Of a stretch of 64,000 nt of DNA, positions 1 through 8,050 are shown in pieces. Each line of letters opens with the position of its first letter. Positions within the stretch are counted from its first letter, which is position 1. The notes under the pieces were generated by a model, which saw nothing but the letters and a program-made list of their open reading frames with translations, was not told the origin of the DNA and did not search any database. This DNA comes from Acidilobus saccharovorans 345-15 (lineage in GTDB: Archaea > Thermoproteota > Thermoprotei_A > Sulfolobales > Acidilobaceae). A program made the translations under genes and the position numbers. Location of the stretch: contig NC_014374.1 in assembly GCF_000144915.1 (NCBI RefSeq), forward strand, positions 372,001-436,000. The letters run 5' to 3'.

Positions 1-900
1 CGAGCAAAGATTCGGATTCTAGAGAAAGTGGTTGAGAAATATGAATTGAGCTATGTTGTACAAAAGTCAAGATAAGAGTGAGTAGGAGTGCTCCATACGG
101 ATACTTTACAGAGAAAGTGAAGAAGACCTGGATCGGATAATTCAGCTAATTGCGAAAATGCTCGGTTTAGATGAACTAAGCGATGCACCCTGCGAGTTAA
201 AACAGCAGATGGGGCCCCAAGACTATGCTAAGCGTTATCATTAACGCTATGAAGTACACGGCTTTCGTAATTTCCTCTTAACGTCACTTTGCCAGTGCAT
301 GGGGATTCCCTAAGGACTGCCATTGGCACATGCATAGTATAAGTGAAGAAGACGTAAAGAAATTTCGAAACGCTGCTCAGCAACATCGAAGAGCCTACCT
401 CTTGCTACACCCCTTATCTAATTTGGGTTTCTCTCAGTTCGTTACCATCTTCCCCGAAATAGGCGATTCATACCAAAACTTGGGTAATTTAGCCTGACCC
501 CCTATCGATGTCTGAAGTTCTCTAACTTCTTAGAGTCTCTTAATTGCAAAAGAACCCGTACCCTAACCCATAGCCTCTTTCTTGCAGCGTCGATACTCTG
601 CGTTGCTGACGCCAGATCCATTGCTTCCCATTCGACTACTACGTCTCCTAGACCAAAGTACTCGTAGAGAAGGCCTTAGGGAATGATACCAGGTATCTAT
701 AAATCGCTGCGGGCTGAGCTAAAGTACCCTTTTTCTAACTCTAAATAGCTGGATGAATTCTCCTTATCTTTGATCCCAAGGGAGACCTCTTGTTTATCTG
801 GCACGGCTATATAAGAGGGATTAATTTACCTAGGTGGCAAAATATGGAGGAGATAAAAATTTTGGAGATATCGCCTAAAAGGAGAGGATGAGATTCTTGG
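1..900. other. Degraded AT-rich stretch without an intact gene
   Basis: The plus strand opens inside a reading frame that ends with TAA at 73-75 (last residues ELSYVVQKSR), so the tail of a gene from outside the window is present. The rest holds only short broken frames. One is a plus-strand run ending QDYAKRYH at about 243. Another is a minus-strand run of 58 open codons between stops at 502 and 678, containing EWEAMDLASATQSIDAARKR. None has a clear start and none could be assigned to a family. The composition is more AT-rich than the genome to the right. The simplest reading is decayed genes of an integrated element. Confidence 0.4.
807..815 (+). promoter_or_regulatory. TATA box upstream of the 901 gene
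   Basis: CTATATAAG is a good archaeal TATA element. It lies about 90 bases before the GTG at 901. A purine-rich AGGAGAGG stretch (about 880-887) in between could serve as a ribosome binding site, so this gene probably has a leader, unlike many genes further right. Confidence 0.4.
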
Positions 901-2472
901 GTGAAAGACATGGACTTTTCAACGTTACTGACAATAATCAGATTAACCATGATTAAAGAGAGTAAGCGAAACGCGCTATTATCTCTTATAGTTCAGCTGG
1001 CGGTTGCATATTTTATTGCTTACGGCATCAGCCTCTTTTCTCCACAATTTCTACATAACCTCTGGGCTCTAGATATATTAATTGTTACTTCTCTTTTGTT
1101 AATAGTCATTTCGGCAGACATCGTTATGAGGGAGTGTATAGATTCATTCATTAATGTATTTCTGAAGAGTATGAACAAGGAGATGAATAAAGAAGAATTC
1201 AGGGAAGGGTTCTTTAATGCCCTTAATGTCCTTAAGGATCCTAATAATATAGGCAAACTCGACGATTTATTAAATGAATACTTTGTCAGGGGGGACTTTT
1301 TCAAGGAATATAAGGAAGAAGTAAAAAGAAGAAAATCATGCTCCATCCTTGCAAGGATTGACGCTAATTTAGCATATACTTTGCTCCTGCCGGCCGTCTT
1401 TGGCAATTTAGCATACGCTTTGCTCCTACCGATCGTCTTTATCTTAATTAATAACCTACATCAGGGCATTTTTTCCAATGTGGACATACGTGTACTAATT
1501 ATACTAGTAGGTATCACTGCTTACTCGCTATTTGTAAGGAATAAGATAATTGCCAGTAGAGAAAAAGAATACCAGAGCAGATACGAAGAAATTATAGTAT
1601 CGTATATTTCATCATTATTACTTGAACAGATAATAAATTCTAGATATATAAAAATCAAAAATAGATATAACAGGGTATTGCATTTGTTACTTACTTACGT
1701 CGGTGTTCCCTTAAACATGTACACAGTATTTAATTCCCTTTCTGATAGTGGCGATAATACTACTAATTCACAAGAAACAACCACCGCATCTTTGATATAC
1801 ATAATAGATGAGAAAGTACTGAATAAAAGCTACCTTGGTAGGCCTCAAAGTAAAAATGAAAAAGAAGATGTTGATGAAAAGCGCTTAAAAATCGAAGAAG
1901 ATATCATGTCATTTTTATCTTTAGCAAAGGAAGCCCTAGGCGCTAAATCATTAATGATGATGGACAAAAGAGAATTTACTGAGTTTGTTTGCCGCCTAGC
2001 AGAAGAGGCTGGAATGAGAAAGGAATCCCCATTTAATGACTTGTGCAACGATTCTGGAAATAAAGATAACAATTACAATGAAACTAAAAACAACGAAAAC
2101 AAGGATTTAATACCATATGATATAGGTGAAATAGAGATGTCAGCTCCTCCATACATTCCACTGCCATCTCCATACATTCCATACATTAATAGTATATATA
2201 AATTACAAAAATTGTTGAGAATATCCGAAACGAATGATGCTCTCAAACCGCCGCATTCTATTATATTTTTAATTAGGGAAGGGAAATCAGTGTCCGTTAA
2301 TTTACTTATAATGCTAAGGGCCACACTTAGTATTAAAGATAAAATAATAGATCCTAAGGATTTAGCTTTGTCAGATACCAAGGATCAGTCAAGTAAAAAA
2401 TGCAGAGCTAAGTGTAAGATAAAACCTGTTGATTATAGCTATGACTTAAATTTCGCTATATTTTTATCCTAA
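901..2472 (+). CDS. Unrecognised membrane protein, AT-rich, probably on a mobile island
   Basis: The 523-residue protein starts at GTG, with a second possible start at ATG 910. The N-terminal half has about four hydrophobic segments (near residues 25-47, 58-75, 155-185 and 195-210). The C-terminal half is hydrophilic, rich in Asn, Lys and Asp, with a low-complexity Asn/Lys run near 385-405 and a Pro/Tyr stretch (YIPLPSPYIPYI) near 420. I recognise no family. Base composition is clearly more AT-rich than the neighbouring operons and codons ending in A or T dominate, which suggests transfer. A 13-residue tandem duplication lies in the third hydrophobic segment. The flanks are decayed sequence and a tRNA fragment, so it is probably cargo of an integrated element; function unknown. 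Confidence 0.7.
   Translation: MKDMDFSTLLTIIRLTMIKESKRNALLSLIVQLAVAYFIAYGISLFSPQFLHNLWALDILIVTSLLLIVISADIVMRECIDSFINVFLKSMNKEMNKEEFREGFFNALNVLKDPNNIGKLDDLLNEYFVRGDFFKEYKEEVKRRKSCSILARIDANLAYTLLLPAVFGNLAYALLLPIVFILINNLHQGIFSNVDIRVLIILVGITAYSLFVRNKIIASREKEYQSRYEEIIVSYISSLLLEQIINSRYIKIKNRYNRVLHLLLTYVGVPLNMYTVFNSLSDSGDNTTNSQETTTASLIYIIDEKVLNKSYLGRPQSKNEKEDVDEKRLKIEEDIMSFLSLAKEALGAKSLMMMDKREFTEFVCRLAEEAGMRKESPFNDLCNDSGNKDNNYNETKNNENKDLIPYDIGEIEMSAPPYIPLPSPYIPYINSIYKLQKLLRISETNDALKPPHSIIFLIREGKSVSVNLLIMLRATLSIKDKIIDPKDLALSDTKDQSSKKCRAKCKIKPVDYSYDLNFAIFLS
1366..1440 (+). repeat. Near-exact tandem duplication inside the 901 gene
   Basis: Two 36-base copies (1366-1401 and 1405-1440) are offset by 39 bases and differ at only a few positions. 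They encode LAYTLLLPAVFGN followed by LAYALLLPIVF. The in-frame 13-codon duplication lengthens one hydrophobic segment, and its high nucleotide identity suggests it is recent. Confidence 0.8.
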
Positions 2473-2520
2473 ATGTCGCTTTTTTAATCAATGTTGTGGT
2501 GGATGTCTTTTAATCTCTCT

Positions 2521-2545
2521 AGAGTAAACTGGCTAGTTTAACTCT
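2521..2545 (+). terminator. Hairpin after the 901 gene
   Basis: AGAGTAAACT and AGTTTAACTCT form an imperfect hairpin (one bulged base, loop GGCT) about 50 bases after the stop of the 901 gene. It may be a terminator or a palindromic element end. No long T run follows. Confidence 0.3.
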
Positions 2546-2670
2546 CTGAAGCATTTTATACATTCCACTACTGTTGTTCTGTTCTACTTATCTTTTCTAC
2601 TTAAACGCGCAACGCTAAATGCTCTCTATCAAAGTTCCACTAAAACATTATCTAGTATTATTTCGAGCCG

Positions 2671-2701
2671 CGACCTAGGTTCAAATCCCGGTCACTGCAC
2701 C
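2671..2701 (+). pseudogene. Orphan 3' fragment of a tRNA gene (possible attachment site)
   Basis: The sequence reads as a T-arm (stem CTAGG/CCCGG with one A-C mismatch, loop TTCAAAT at 2680-2686), a 3' acceptor strand TCACTGC, an A and CC. No matching D-arm, anticodon arm or 5' acceptor strand (expected GCAGTGA) precedes it, because the upstream sequence is AT-rich. Archaeal viruses and plasmids integrate into the 3' part of tRNA genes and leave such copies, so this is a plausible att remnant bounding the AT-rich island. A split-tRNA 3' half is an alternative, but the mismatched T-stem argues for decay. Confidence 0.5.
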
Positions 2702-2714
2702 TGGAGCCCTAAGT

Positions 2715-2741
2715 CCTCTAGGCAGATGTAAAGCCTAGAGG
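2715..2741 (+). repeat. Perfect 9-bp hairpin next to the tRNA fragment
   Basis: CCTCTAGGC (2715-2723) and GCCTAGAGG (2733-2741) are exact reverse complements around a 9-base loop, with GCCC/GGGC possible outside them. No gene directly ends here. It could be a terminator of transcription from the left or part of the element boundary. Confidence 0.4.
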
Positions 2742-2924
2742 CCCGTGGGGCTTGATTTAGGATTAGAGGAATTTTGTGCCAAAGTCTGTTAGAACCCTAT
2801 GGTCAACGCTACTGTGATCTGGTTTGTGTTAAAGCTCTTAACTTGTTTAGCGATGCAAACTTTGCTTTAAGGCGCCCTAAAGGGGCAAACGCACTTAACC
2901 CCACCAAGCACAAGGTCTACTGGA

Positions 2925-3013
2925 GCCGGGGTGGCCGAGCGGTCCAAGGCGGCGGGCTGCAGTGGCTGCGGAGACCCGTTAACTCCCGGGTTCGAATCCC
3001 GGCCCCGGCTCCA
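2925..3013 (+). tRNA. tRNA-Cys (GCA) with an 11-base intron
   Basis: Acceptor GCCGGGG pairs with CCCCGGC at the end. Position 73 is T, as expected for tRNA-Cys, and CCA is encoded (3011-3013). The D-stem is GCC/GGC, the anticodon stem GCGGG/CCCGT and the T-stem CCGGG/CCCGG with loop TTCGAAT. The anticodon loop is interrupted. With an intron at 2963-2973, directly after position 37, the loop becomes CTGCAGA with anticodon GCA at 2959-2961. That is the canonical archaeal intron site. The intron is near the lower size limit for archaeal tRNA introns. Confidence 0.88.
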
Positions 3014-3021
3014 CTCAGAGG

Positions 3022-4053
3022 CTAAAGGTCCACTACCGCCAGGCCCTCACGTCTTATGCATATCTTAGCTTCCCCTAGCCTGACGTGGTCTCCAGCGAGC
3101 CCTACCACCCTGAGGCCGCCCACCCTGGCCACGGCCCTGCGGACGCCGTCAAGCCCAACATACAGCTGCTCAACAATGCCATCTAAGGTGATGCCGTCGC
3201 ACTCTGGATCTCCAATAAGCACGAAGTTGTACCTGGCAGCCATCGCTTTGCCGTCATCGCACGGCCGTGGATCAACGGCGTTGCACGGTATTATGTTATC
3301 ATAGCCCAGGTAAACTGCCGCCTCGGCCTTAACTGGGTTCCTAACAGCGGTCTCCACGTCGCCCAGGTCGACAAGCTTCCCGCCGCTCATGAAGAGAAGC
3401 CTTGATGCCACCCTAAGGAGCTTGCTTATGGAGTGGCTTACAATAATGGTGGTTATCCCGAACTCCTTCGTCACGTAACGTATTGTGTCTATGAGCTCCT
3501 CAACCGATGTCGGGTCCAGGTTGGAGGCGGGCTCGTCGAGGAGCAGGAGCGTCGGCCTGGCTATGACAGCCCTTGCTATGGCGACCCTCTGCATCTGCCC
3601 TCCTGAGAGCTCTGTGACCCTCCTGTCGAGGAGCTCACTTATGCGGAGCCTCTCGGCCATCTCCTTGACCAGCCTCTCCCTCTCCCTCCCTGGCACTCCC
3701 CTTACCTTAAGGCCGAACTCCACGTTGTCCCTGACGCTCATGTTGTCGAAGAGGGCGAGGCTCTGGGGCACGTAGCCTATGTTTCTCCTGTTTATGGGCA
3801 TGTAAGTGGAATCGGCGCCGTTTATTATGACTTTACCCTTGACAGGCCTGTAGAAGCCGAGAACTGTCTTCAGCAGCGTCGTCTTGCCGGCGCCGTTGGG
3901 GCCGAAGATTAGGGCGACTTCGCCCCTCTCGAGCTCCAAGTTAATAGGGCCGAGCGTGAAGTTGCCCACCCTAGCTACTAGGCCCTCAAGCCTGAGCGCC
4001 GAGGCCAGCCCTGGACCCCCTCCTTGCCTCAAGGAGTATCCTTGCGAGCACAA
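3022..4053 (-). CDS. wtpC: ABC transporter ATP-binding protein, tungstate/molybdate type
   Basis: This is the cytoplasmic ATPase that would power oxyanion import with the permease and binding protein encoded upstream. It has Walker A GPNGAGKTT, Q-loop region YVPQSL, signature LSGGQMQRVAIARA, Walker B LLLLDEPASNLD and the switch histidine in IIVSHS. About 110 residues beyond the ATPase core form a C-terminal domain, as in Wtp/Mod ATPases, which can carry regulation. The TTG at 4053 overlaps the permease by 68 bases. The fold clearly begins near LRLEGLVARVG, so the true start may be downstream at a weak codon. Molybdate and tungstate types cannot be separated from the ATPase alone. Confidence 0.8.
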   Translation of the reverse strand: MCSQGYSLRQGGGPGLASALRLEGLVARVGNFTLGPINLELERGEVALIFGPNGAGKTTLLKTVLGFYRPVKGKVIINGADSTYMPINRRNIGYVPQSLALFDNMSVRDNVEFGLKVRGVPGRERERLVKEMAERLRISELLDRRVTELSGGQMQRVAIARAVIARPTLLLLDEPASNLDPTSVEELIDTIRYVTKEFGITTIIVSHSISKLLRVASRLLFMSGGKLVDLGDVETAVRNPVKAEAAVYLGYDNIIPCNAVDPRPCDDGKAMAARYNFVLIGDPECDGITLDGIVEQLYVGLDGVRRAVARVGGLRVVGLAGDHVRLGEAKICIRREGLAVVDL

Positions 4054-4816
4054 ATATGCCCAAAACCACCACTAGCATGGCTGCGGAGAACTTAGCTGCC
4101 TCTATTATTCCAATGCCCACGTAGGCCTCATAAATGGCCACAGGGGCCGGGTAAACAAGGGACTTACCAAGGTAAACCTCGTATGCTACTATGAAAAGCG
4201 CGCCTGCCTCGGAGGCGGCCCTGGCCCATGAAGTTAGGGCGCCTCCTGCTATGGACCTCTTGATCTTGGGCAGCACTACGCTGATGAAAGTCCTTGCCCT
4301 GGAGGCCCCCAGGCTCATCGCGGTGAGCTCAAGCTCCGGGTCAAGCATACTTATGGCTGACTCCACCACCCGCACAGAGTACGTCGCCGAGACGTACGTG
4401 ACGGCCATGGCCGCGCCCAGTATAGTGTCGACGACGTTGATGTGAAGCCTGTGAAATATGGGGCCAAGCCCCACGTACCAGGAGAATGCAAGGACTATCA
4501 TGACGCCAACTATTATGTGGGGTATTGCTATGGGTAGGTCTATGAGTGACTCGACAAGGCTCTTGCCCCTGAAGTTATAGCGACTCATGATGTATGCCAG
4601 GGGAACCCCAAAGATGACGGAGGCAACAGCAGCTATAGTTGACGTTATTATGGTGACCAGCAGGGCGAGCTCAAAGCTCCTCACCCTAAGCGCTTCCTCA
4701 AGCCCGCTGCTGCCGACTAACAGCAGCACGGCTATTGGGTATGAGAAGAAGAGCAGGAGGAGGCCCCCTATGATAACAAAAAGTACTATGAAGAGGTTCA
4801 GCCTGAGCCTGGCCAA
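3986..4816 (-). CDS. wtpB: ABC transporter permease, tungstate/molybdate type
   Basis: The 276-residue integral membrane protein has about six hydrophobic segments and the binding-protein-dependent permease (BPD) signature near residues 175-200, around the coupling loop EAxxxGA (MSLGASRARTFISVVLPK). It forms the membrane channel of the importer. The gene lies between the substrate-binding and ATPase genes, with 6 bases to the first and an overlap with the second. The TTG start is preceded by a GTGAGG-like sequence that can pair with 16S rRNA. Confidence 0.83.
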   Translation of the reverse strand: MARLRLNLFIVLFVIIGGLLLLFFSYPIAVLLLVGSSGLEEALRVRSFELALLVTIITSTIAAVASVIFGVPLAYIMSRYNFRGKSLVESLIDLPIAIPHIIVGVMIVLAFSWYVGLGPIFHRLHINVVDTILGAAMAVTYVSATYSVRVVESAISMLDPELELTAMSLGASRARTFISVVLPKIKRSIAGGALTSWARAASEAGALFIVAYEVYLGKSLVYPAPVAIYEAYVGIGIIEAAKFSAAMLVVVLGIFVLARILLEARRGSRAGLGAQA

Positions 4817-4822
4817 GGCCCC

Positions 4823-6034
4823 TCACGATGAGCTGGAGGACGGGAATATACTGCTAAGGTATGACGCGTTGGACAGAGGTACTGTGAATGGCTTCAGCGG
4901 CGCAGGCACGGCCGAGTAGTTGCCGTAGACCACGCCGGGCACTATTGGGTTGATGCCGTAGCTCTCGAGCACCTTCTGGCCAGCTGGGCTGAATATTAGC
5001 AGCAGGAAGTCAACGGCGGCCTGCGGGTTCGGGGCTGAGTAAGGTATGGTAGCTGTGTAGACCACCGGGTTGCAGGCGAAGGTCTTAGTCACGCCGAGCT
5101 CGGTCCAGGTGATGTTCACCTGGTGATAGAAGTTAACGTAGCTCAGGTTGCCGAGGTTTATGAAAGGCGGGAGAGTTATGTACGTCATGTTGAAGCCCTT
5201 CTGCTGGTAAGCCTCGGTCTGCGGTATGGCGTTTGATGTGTATGCTGACAGCACAAACTGAACCGAGTTGTTAGCGTACATCAGCGTGAGGAGGTCTATC
5301 TCAGTGTTCCTCATCTGGTACTTAGACGGGTTGTTATAGACCGCGCCCCAGTAGTAGGAGGCGTTGTGCATGAAGGCGAGGCCGGCCAGCTTGAGCACGC
5401 ACTGGGCCTGGTAGCCGCTTGGGTCAGTGAACGGGTTCGAGACGCCAACTACCGTGCTCGAGTTTACCGCTATTATGTCAAATATCTTCTCCCAGGTCTG
5501 GTTCCACTGCGCACTGAAGGGCTGCTCCGTCTGGGCCTGCTTCCAGAGGGCGTAGACCTCCTTGCCCGCGGGCGTCTCCAGGTCGACAATTATTACCATC
5601 TGCGTCACGCCGAAGGCTATCTCGTAGTTGGCGTACTTGGGGAAGAGCACGCTTGGTATAGTGGTGGTGTCGGCGCTGGCCACTAAGCTGAACACTTGGG
5701 TCGTGGCCTCCTTCTGCGCAACCTCGCCGCTACCCGCAAAGAGCGGCTGGCCTTCAGTTATTGACGGGTTGTACTGATTCAGCATCGATAGGAGCTGGCC
5801 AAAGCTAAACTTCAGGGTGCCTGCTGCGCCGACGGTGAAGGGAGAAGTAGAGACGGGGGCTGTGGTGGTATAGGTAGTTGTAGTGGTTGTAGTATATGTA
5901 GAGGTTGTCGCAGGCGCTGTAACCGTCACAGTCCTATGGGGCGCGGCCACGTACCCGGCTCCAGCGCCAACGACGAGCCCTATTACGAGGCCAACAACGA
6001 GGTATATCCATAACGATGCTCCTTTAGAGCTCAC
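4823..6034 (-). CDS. wtpA: Substrate-binding protein of a tungstate/molybdate-type ABC transporter
   Basis: The 403-residue protein is membrane-anchored and extracellular. Residues about 10-30 form one hydrophobic anchor and residues 34-64 a Thr/Ser-rich stalk typical of crenarchaeal binding proteins. The binding domain starts at TVGAAGTLKFSFGQLL. The segment VVGVSNPFTDPSGYQAQCVLKLA matches the oxyanion-binding region of WtpA/ModA proteins, where the family motif is close to S(D/N)PxxDPxGY. A C-terminal Ser run ends the protein. It is the first gene of the transporter operon with a GTG start, and a TATA box lies about 40 bases upstream. Tungstate is favoured because hyperthermophiles commonly use tungstoenzymes, but that is inference. 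Confidence 0.78.
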   Translation of the reverse strand: MSSKGASLWIYLVVGLVIGLVVGAGAGYVAAPHRTVTVTAPATTSTYTTTTTTTYTTTAPVSTSPFTVGAAGTLKFSFGQLLSMLNQYNPSITEGQPLFAGSGEVAQKEATTQVFSLVASADTTTIPSVLFPKYANYEIAFGVTQMVIIVDLETPAGKEVYALWKQAQTEQPFSAQWNQTWEKIFDIIAVNSSTVVGVSNPFTDPSGYQAQCVLKLAGLAFMHNASYYWGAVYNNPSKYQMRNTEIDLLTLMYANNSVQFVLSAYTSNAIPQTEAYQQKGFNMTYITLPPFINLGNLSYVNFYHQVNITWTELGVTKTFACNPVVYTATIPYSAPNPQAAVDFLLLIFSPAGQKVLESYGINPIVPGVVYGNYSAVPAPLKPFTVPLSNASYLSSIFPSSSSS

Positions 6035-6070
6035 GCTGCTGCACCAAAGGGGTAAAGGGGAAATAGGCGA

Positions 6071-6078
6071 TATAAAAC
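6071..6078 (-). promoter_or_regulatory. TATA box of the wtpA operon
   Basis: On the minus strand the sequence AGTTTTATA lies about 40 bases before the GTG of wtpA. That predicts transcription from about 6048 and a short leader. The element sits between the end of the ribbon-helix-helix gene and wtpA, so the transporter can be transcribed on its own or with the regulator. Confidence 0.5.
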
Positions 6079-6101
6079 TCTTCTTAGCTGATATAACTGT
6101 A

Positions 6102-6272
6102 TTAATATACTGATGGCCTGCTTGAAACCTTTGAGGACAGGTAGGCCTCTATGGCCTCCCTAATTATTTCACTTCTGTATCTCTTTTCAGCCACCGCCAG
6201 CTTGTCAAGCTTCATTAGCGTGTCAACGTCGAGCTTAAACGTTATTATTCTTAGAGACCTGTCCGCAGGCAT
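6102..6272 (-). CDS. Ribbon-helix-helix (CopG-type) DNA-binding protein, 56 residues
   Basis: This is a short minus-strand gene, ATG at 6272 to TAA at 6102-6104. The product has a basic beta strand (RSLRIITFKL), then two helices (DTLMKLDKLAVAEK and YRSEIIREAIEAYLSSK) joined by a turn. That is the standard pattern of MetJ/Arc/CopG transcription regulators, which bind DNA as dimers. It lies 67 bases upstream of wtpA on the same strand. A local regulator of the oxyanion transporter is therefore plausible, but the target is not shown. Codon use (AGG, AAG, GCC) matches the genome. Confidence 0.75.
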   Translation of the reverse strand: MPADRSLRIITFKLDVDTLMKLDKLAVAEKRYRSEIIREAIEAYLSSKVSSRPSVY

Positions 6273-6388
6273 TTAAGGCCCCTGAAGCCTGTTCCGCGCT
6301 TCTCCATTAAAATCCAGGTCGCTAAGTCCACTATTCACGCCCTGCGGCGGAAACGTATGTCTTTTTACGAAACTGCCAGGGTACTAAG

Positions 6389-6398
6389 CTTTAAAAAG
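6389..6398 (+). promoter_or_regulatory. TATA box of tRNA-Met
   Basis: CTTTAAAAAG is centred about 30 bases before the mature tRNA-Met 5' end, the expected distance for an archaeal promoter with almost no leader. Confidence 0.55.
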
Positions 6399-6423
6399 AG
6401 CCTCATCAAATAGCGATACAGGT

Positions 6424-6531
6424 GCCGCCGTAGCTCAGCAGGTTGGAGCGCCGGACTCATACGGCCCTCGCGCCGAGGTCGGGGCTGGGGAAATCCGGAG
6501 GTCCCGGGTTCAAACCCCGGCGGCGGCACCA
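6424..6531 (+). tRNA. tRNA-Met (CAT) with a 31-base intron
   Basis: Acceptor GCCGCCG/CGGCGGC is followed by A73 and encoded CCA. D-stem GCTC/GAGC, anticodon stem CCGGA/TCCGG, five-base variable loop AGGTC and T-stem CCGGG/CCCGG are all intact. The anticodon CAT is at 6458-6460, and an intron (6462-6492) follows position 37. The G1-C72 acceptor end suits an elongator tRNA-Met. A tRNA-Ile whose CAT is modified to agmatidine has the same anticodon and cannot be excluded without comparison. Confidence 0.9.
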
Positions 6532-6604
6532 TCTTTCCTTATTAAAAACCAGGAGAGTAAAATCCTGCGCGTTGCTAAAAGCGTGGGTCCAAAACAAAGC
6601 GGCT

Positions 6605-8044
6605 TCAAATGTATATTGAAATTATACCCCTAAAGGTCAGCGGAGCCACGAGGCCTAGCAGAACTATCAGCAGGGAGGCTATCAGCAGCGCAACGGCGTA
6701 CCTGGCCCTTGGCTTTGGCGTAGCCTCATAATCCTTGCGGAGCATCTCCCTCGAGGCTATTATATAGTAGACGGAGCTCACGCCGCTGTTTATCAGCGCC
6801 GCCAGGGCCAGCCAGACGCTGAACCCCACGGCTGCAAGGAACATGTAGAGCTTGCCCCAGAAGCCCAGCAGCGGTGGAACCCCAAGAAGGCTGTAGAGTA
6901 GCACTGAGGCCGTGACCGCGCTCAGCGGGCTTGACTTCATGAGGCCCCTCAGGGAGTCAAGGCTTCCTCCCACCTCGCCGGCAAAGGCGAACAGCGGAGC
7001 CTTAGCCACGGCATAAGCTATTGACTGGAGGGCCACCGCGAACAGAGAGAGCCGCAGCATGTACTCGTTGCCTACGCCAGCGAAGTAGGAGGCTGCTGCT
7101 ATTGCGGCGAAGATGTAGCCTACCTGTGCCATAGAGCTGTATGCAAGTATCACCTGTAGGTCCCTGGTGGTTAGGGCGGCGAAATTACCGTACGTCATGG
7201 TTGCGACCGCCAGCGCGGCGAGGGTTATTGCAATGATGGTGTGCAGCTGCCCGCCCGAAGCTATTATAACCAGGACCCTGGTCAGGATTGCAAGGAAGCT
7301 CAGCTTCACGACGGCAGCCACGAACGAGACGGTCCTTCCGTCGCCCCTGCCGTAGACGCTCGGCAGCCACCAGTGGAATGGGAAGAGGCCAACCTTGAAT
7401 CCAAGGGCCGCCAGAAGCAGGAGCACCGCGAGGGCCATGAGCCCCCTGGCGTCCGTGGAGAGGCCGCTGACTGGAGTTATCGAGAACGTGTAAGCGCCGC
7501 TTGACACGGAGATGAATGCCAAGGAGCCGACTAAAGCAAGGGTCGCTACCATGCCTACGAAGATGTACCTTACGCCAGCCGCCTTGGCGTTCTTAGAGTC
7601 CGGGGCTGCTATTATTATGTAGCTGATCACCGAGACCAGCAGCCACGAGGCCAGTATTACCAGGGCGTTAGTCGCCCCAGCTAGGAAGAATGCGCCGAAG
7701 AGAGTCATGGGCACTAGGCTGTATAGCGATGGGCTGCTGCTCCACCCTAGCCCATCTGTGCCCACGGCCAGCAGGAATATCGCTGAGGCCAGCGAGGCGC
7801 CTAGAAGCATCAGGGACGTGAAGGAGTCCTGCACAACCAGCCCATGATAGAAGCTAAGCGGCCTGCCCAGAGAGGCCGCGTAGAACGATATTCCCATGGC
7901 CACCGCAAATGAGCCCACGCCTATGGCTGCCATTACCAGCGGGGCAACGTTGTCCCTGCGGCCCGACGGCGACGTTAAGGGTGCCAGCAGGGAGGCGGCC
8001 AGAGTGACGTAGAGCAGGAACTTAATAGTGCCTATCTCCCACAT
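6605..8044 (-). CDS. nuoN: Complex I subunit N (antiporter-like proton pump)
   Basis: This 479-residue, almost wholly hydrophobic protein belongs to the Mrp/NuoL-M-N antiporter family and forms one of the proton channels of the membrane arm. The middle carries the family core (LGFKVGLFPFHWWLPSVY, then AYSSMAQVGYIFA), where the conserved Lys and the Pro-broken helix lie. It is the last gene of the complex I operon, 6 bases after nuoL. Confidence 0.88.
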   Translation of the reverse strand: MWEIGTIKFLLYVTLAASLLAPLTSPSGRRDNVAPLVMAAIGVGSFAVAMGISFYAASLGRPLSFYHGLVVQDSFTSLMLLGASLASAIFLLAVGTDGLGWSSSPSLYSLVPMTLFGAFFLAGATNALVILASWLLVSVISYIIIAAPDSKNAKAAGVRYIFVGMVATLALVGSLAFISVSSGAYTFSITPVSGLSTDARGLMALAVLLLLAALGFKVGLFPFHWWLPSVYGRGDGRTVSFVAAVVKLSFLAILTRVLVIIASGGQLHTIIAITLAALAVATMTYGNFAALTTRDLQVILAYSSMAQVGYIFAAIAAASYFAGVGNEYMLRLSLFAVALQSIAYAVAKAPLFAFAGEVGGSLDSLRGLMKSSPLSAVTASVLLYSLLGVPPLLGFWGKLYMFLAAVGFSVWLALAALINSGVSSVYYIIASREMLRKDYEATPKPRARYAVALLIASLLIVLLGLVAPLTFRGIISIYI

Positions 8045-8050
8045 ACTTTC

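Noticed and set aside
2774-3025. 83-codon open frame on the plus strand
   Set aside because: Its second half is the tRNA-Cys gene read as protein; no codon pattern or ribosome site supports it.
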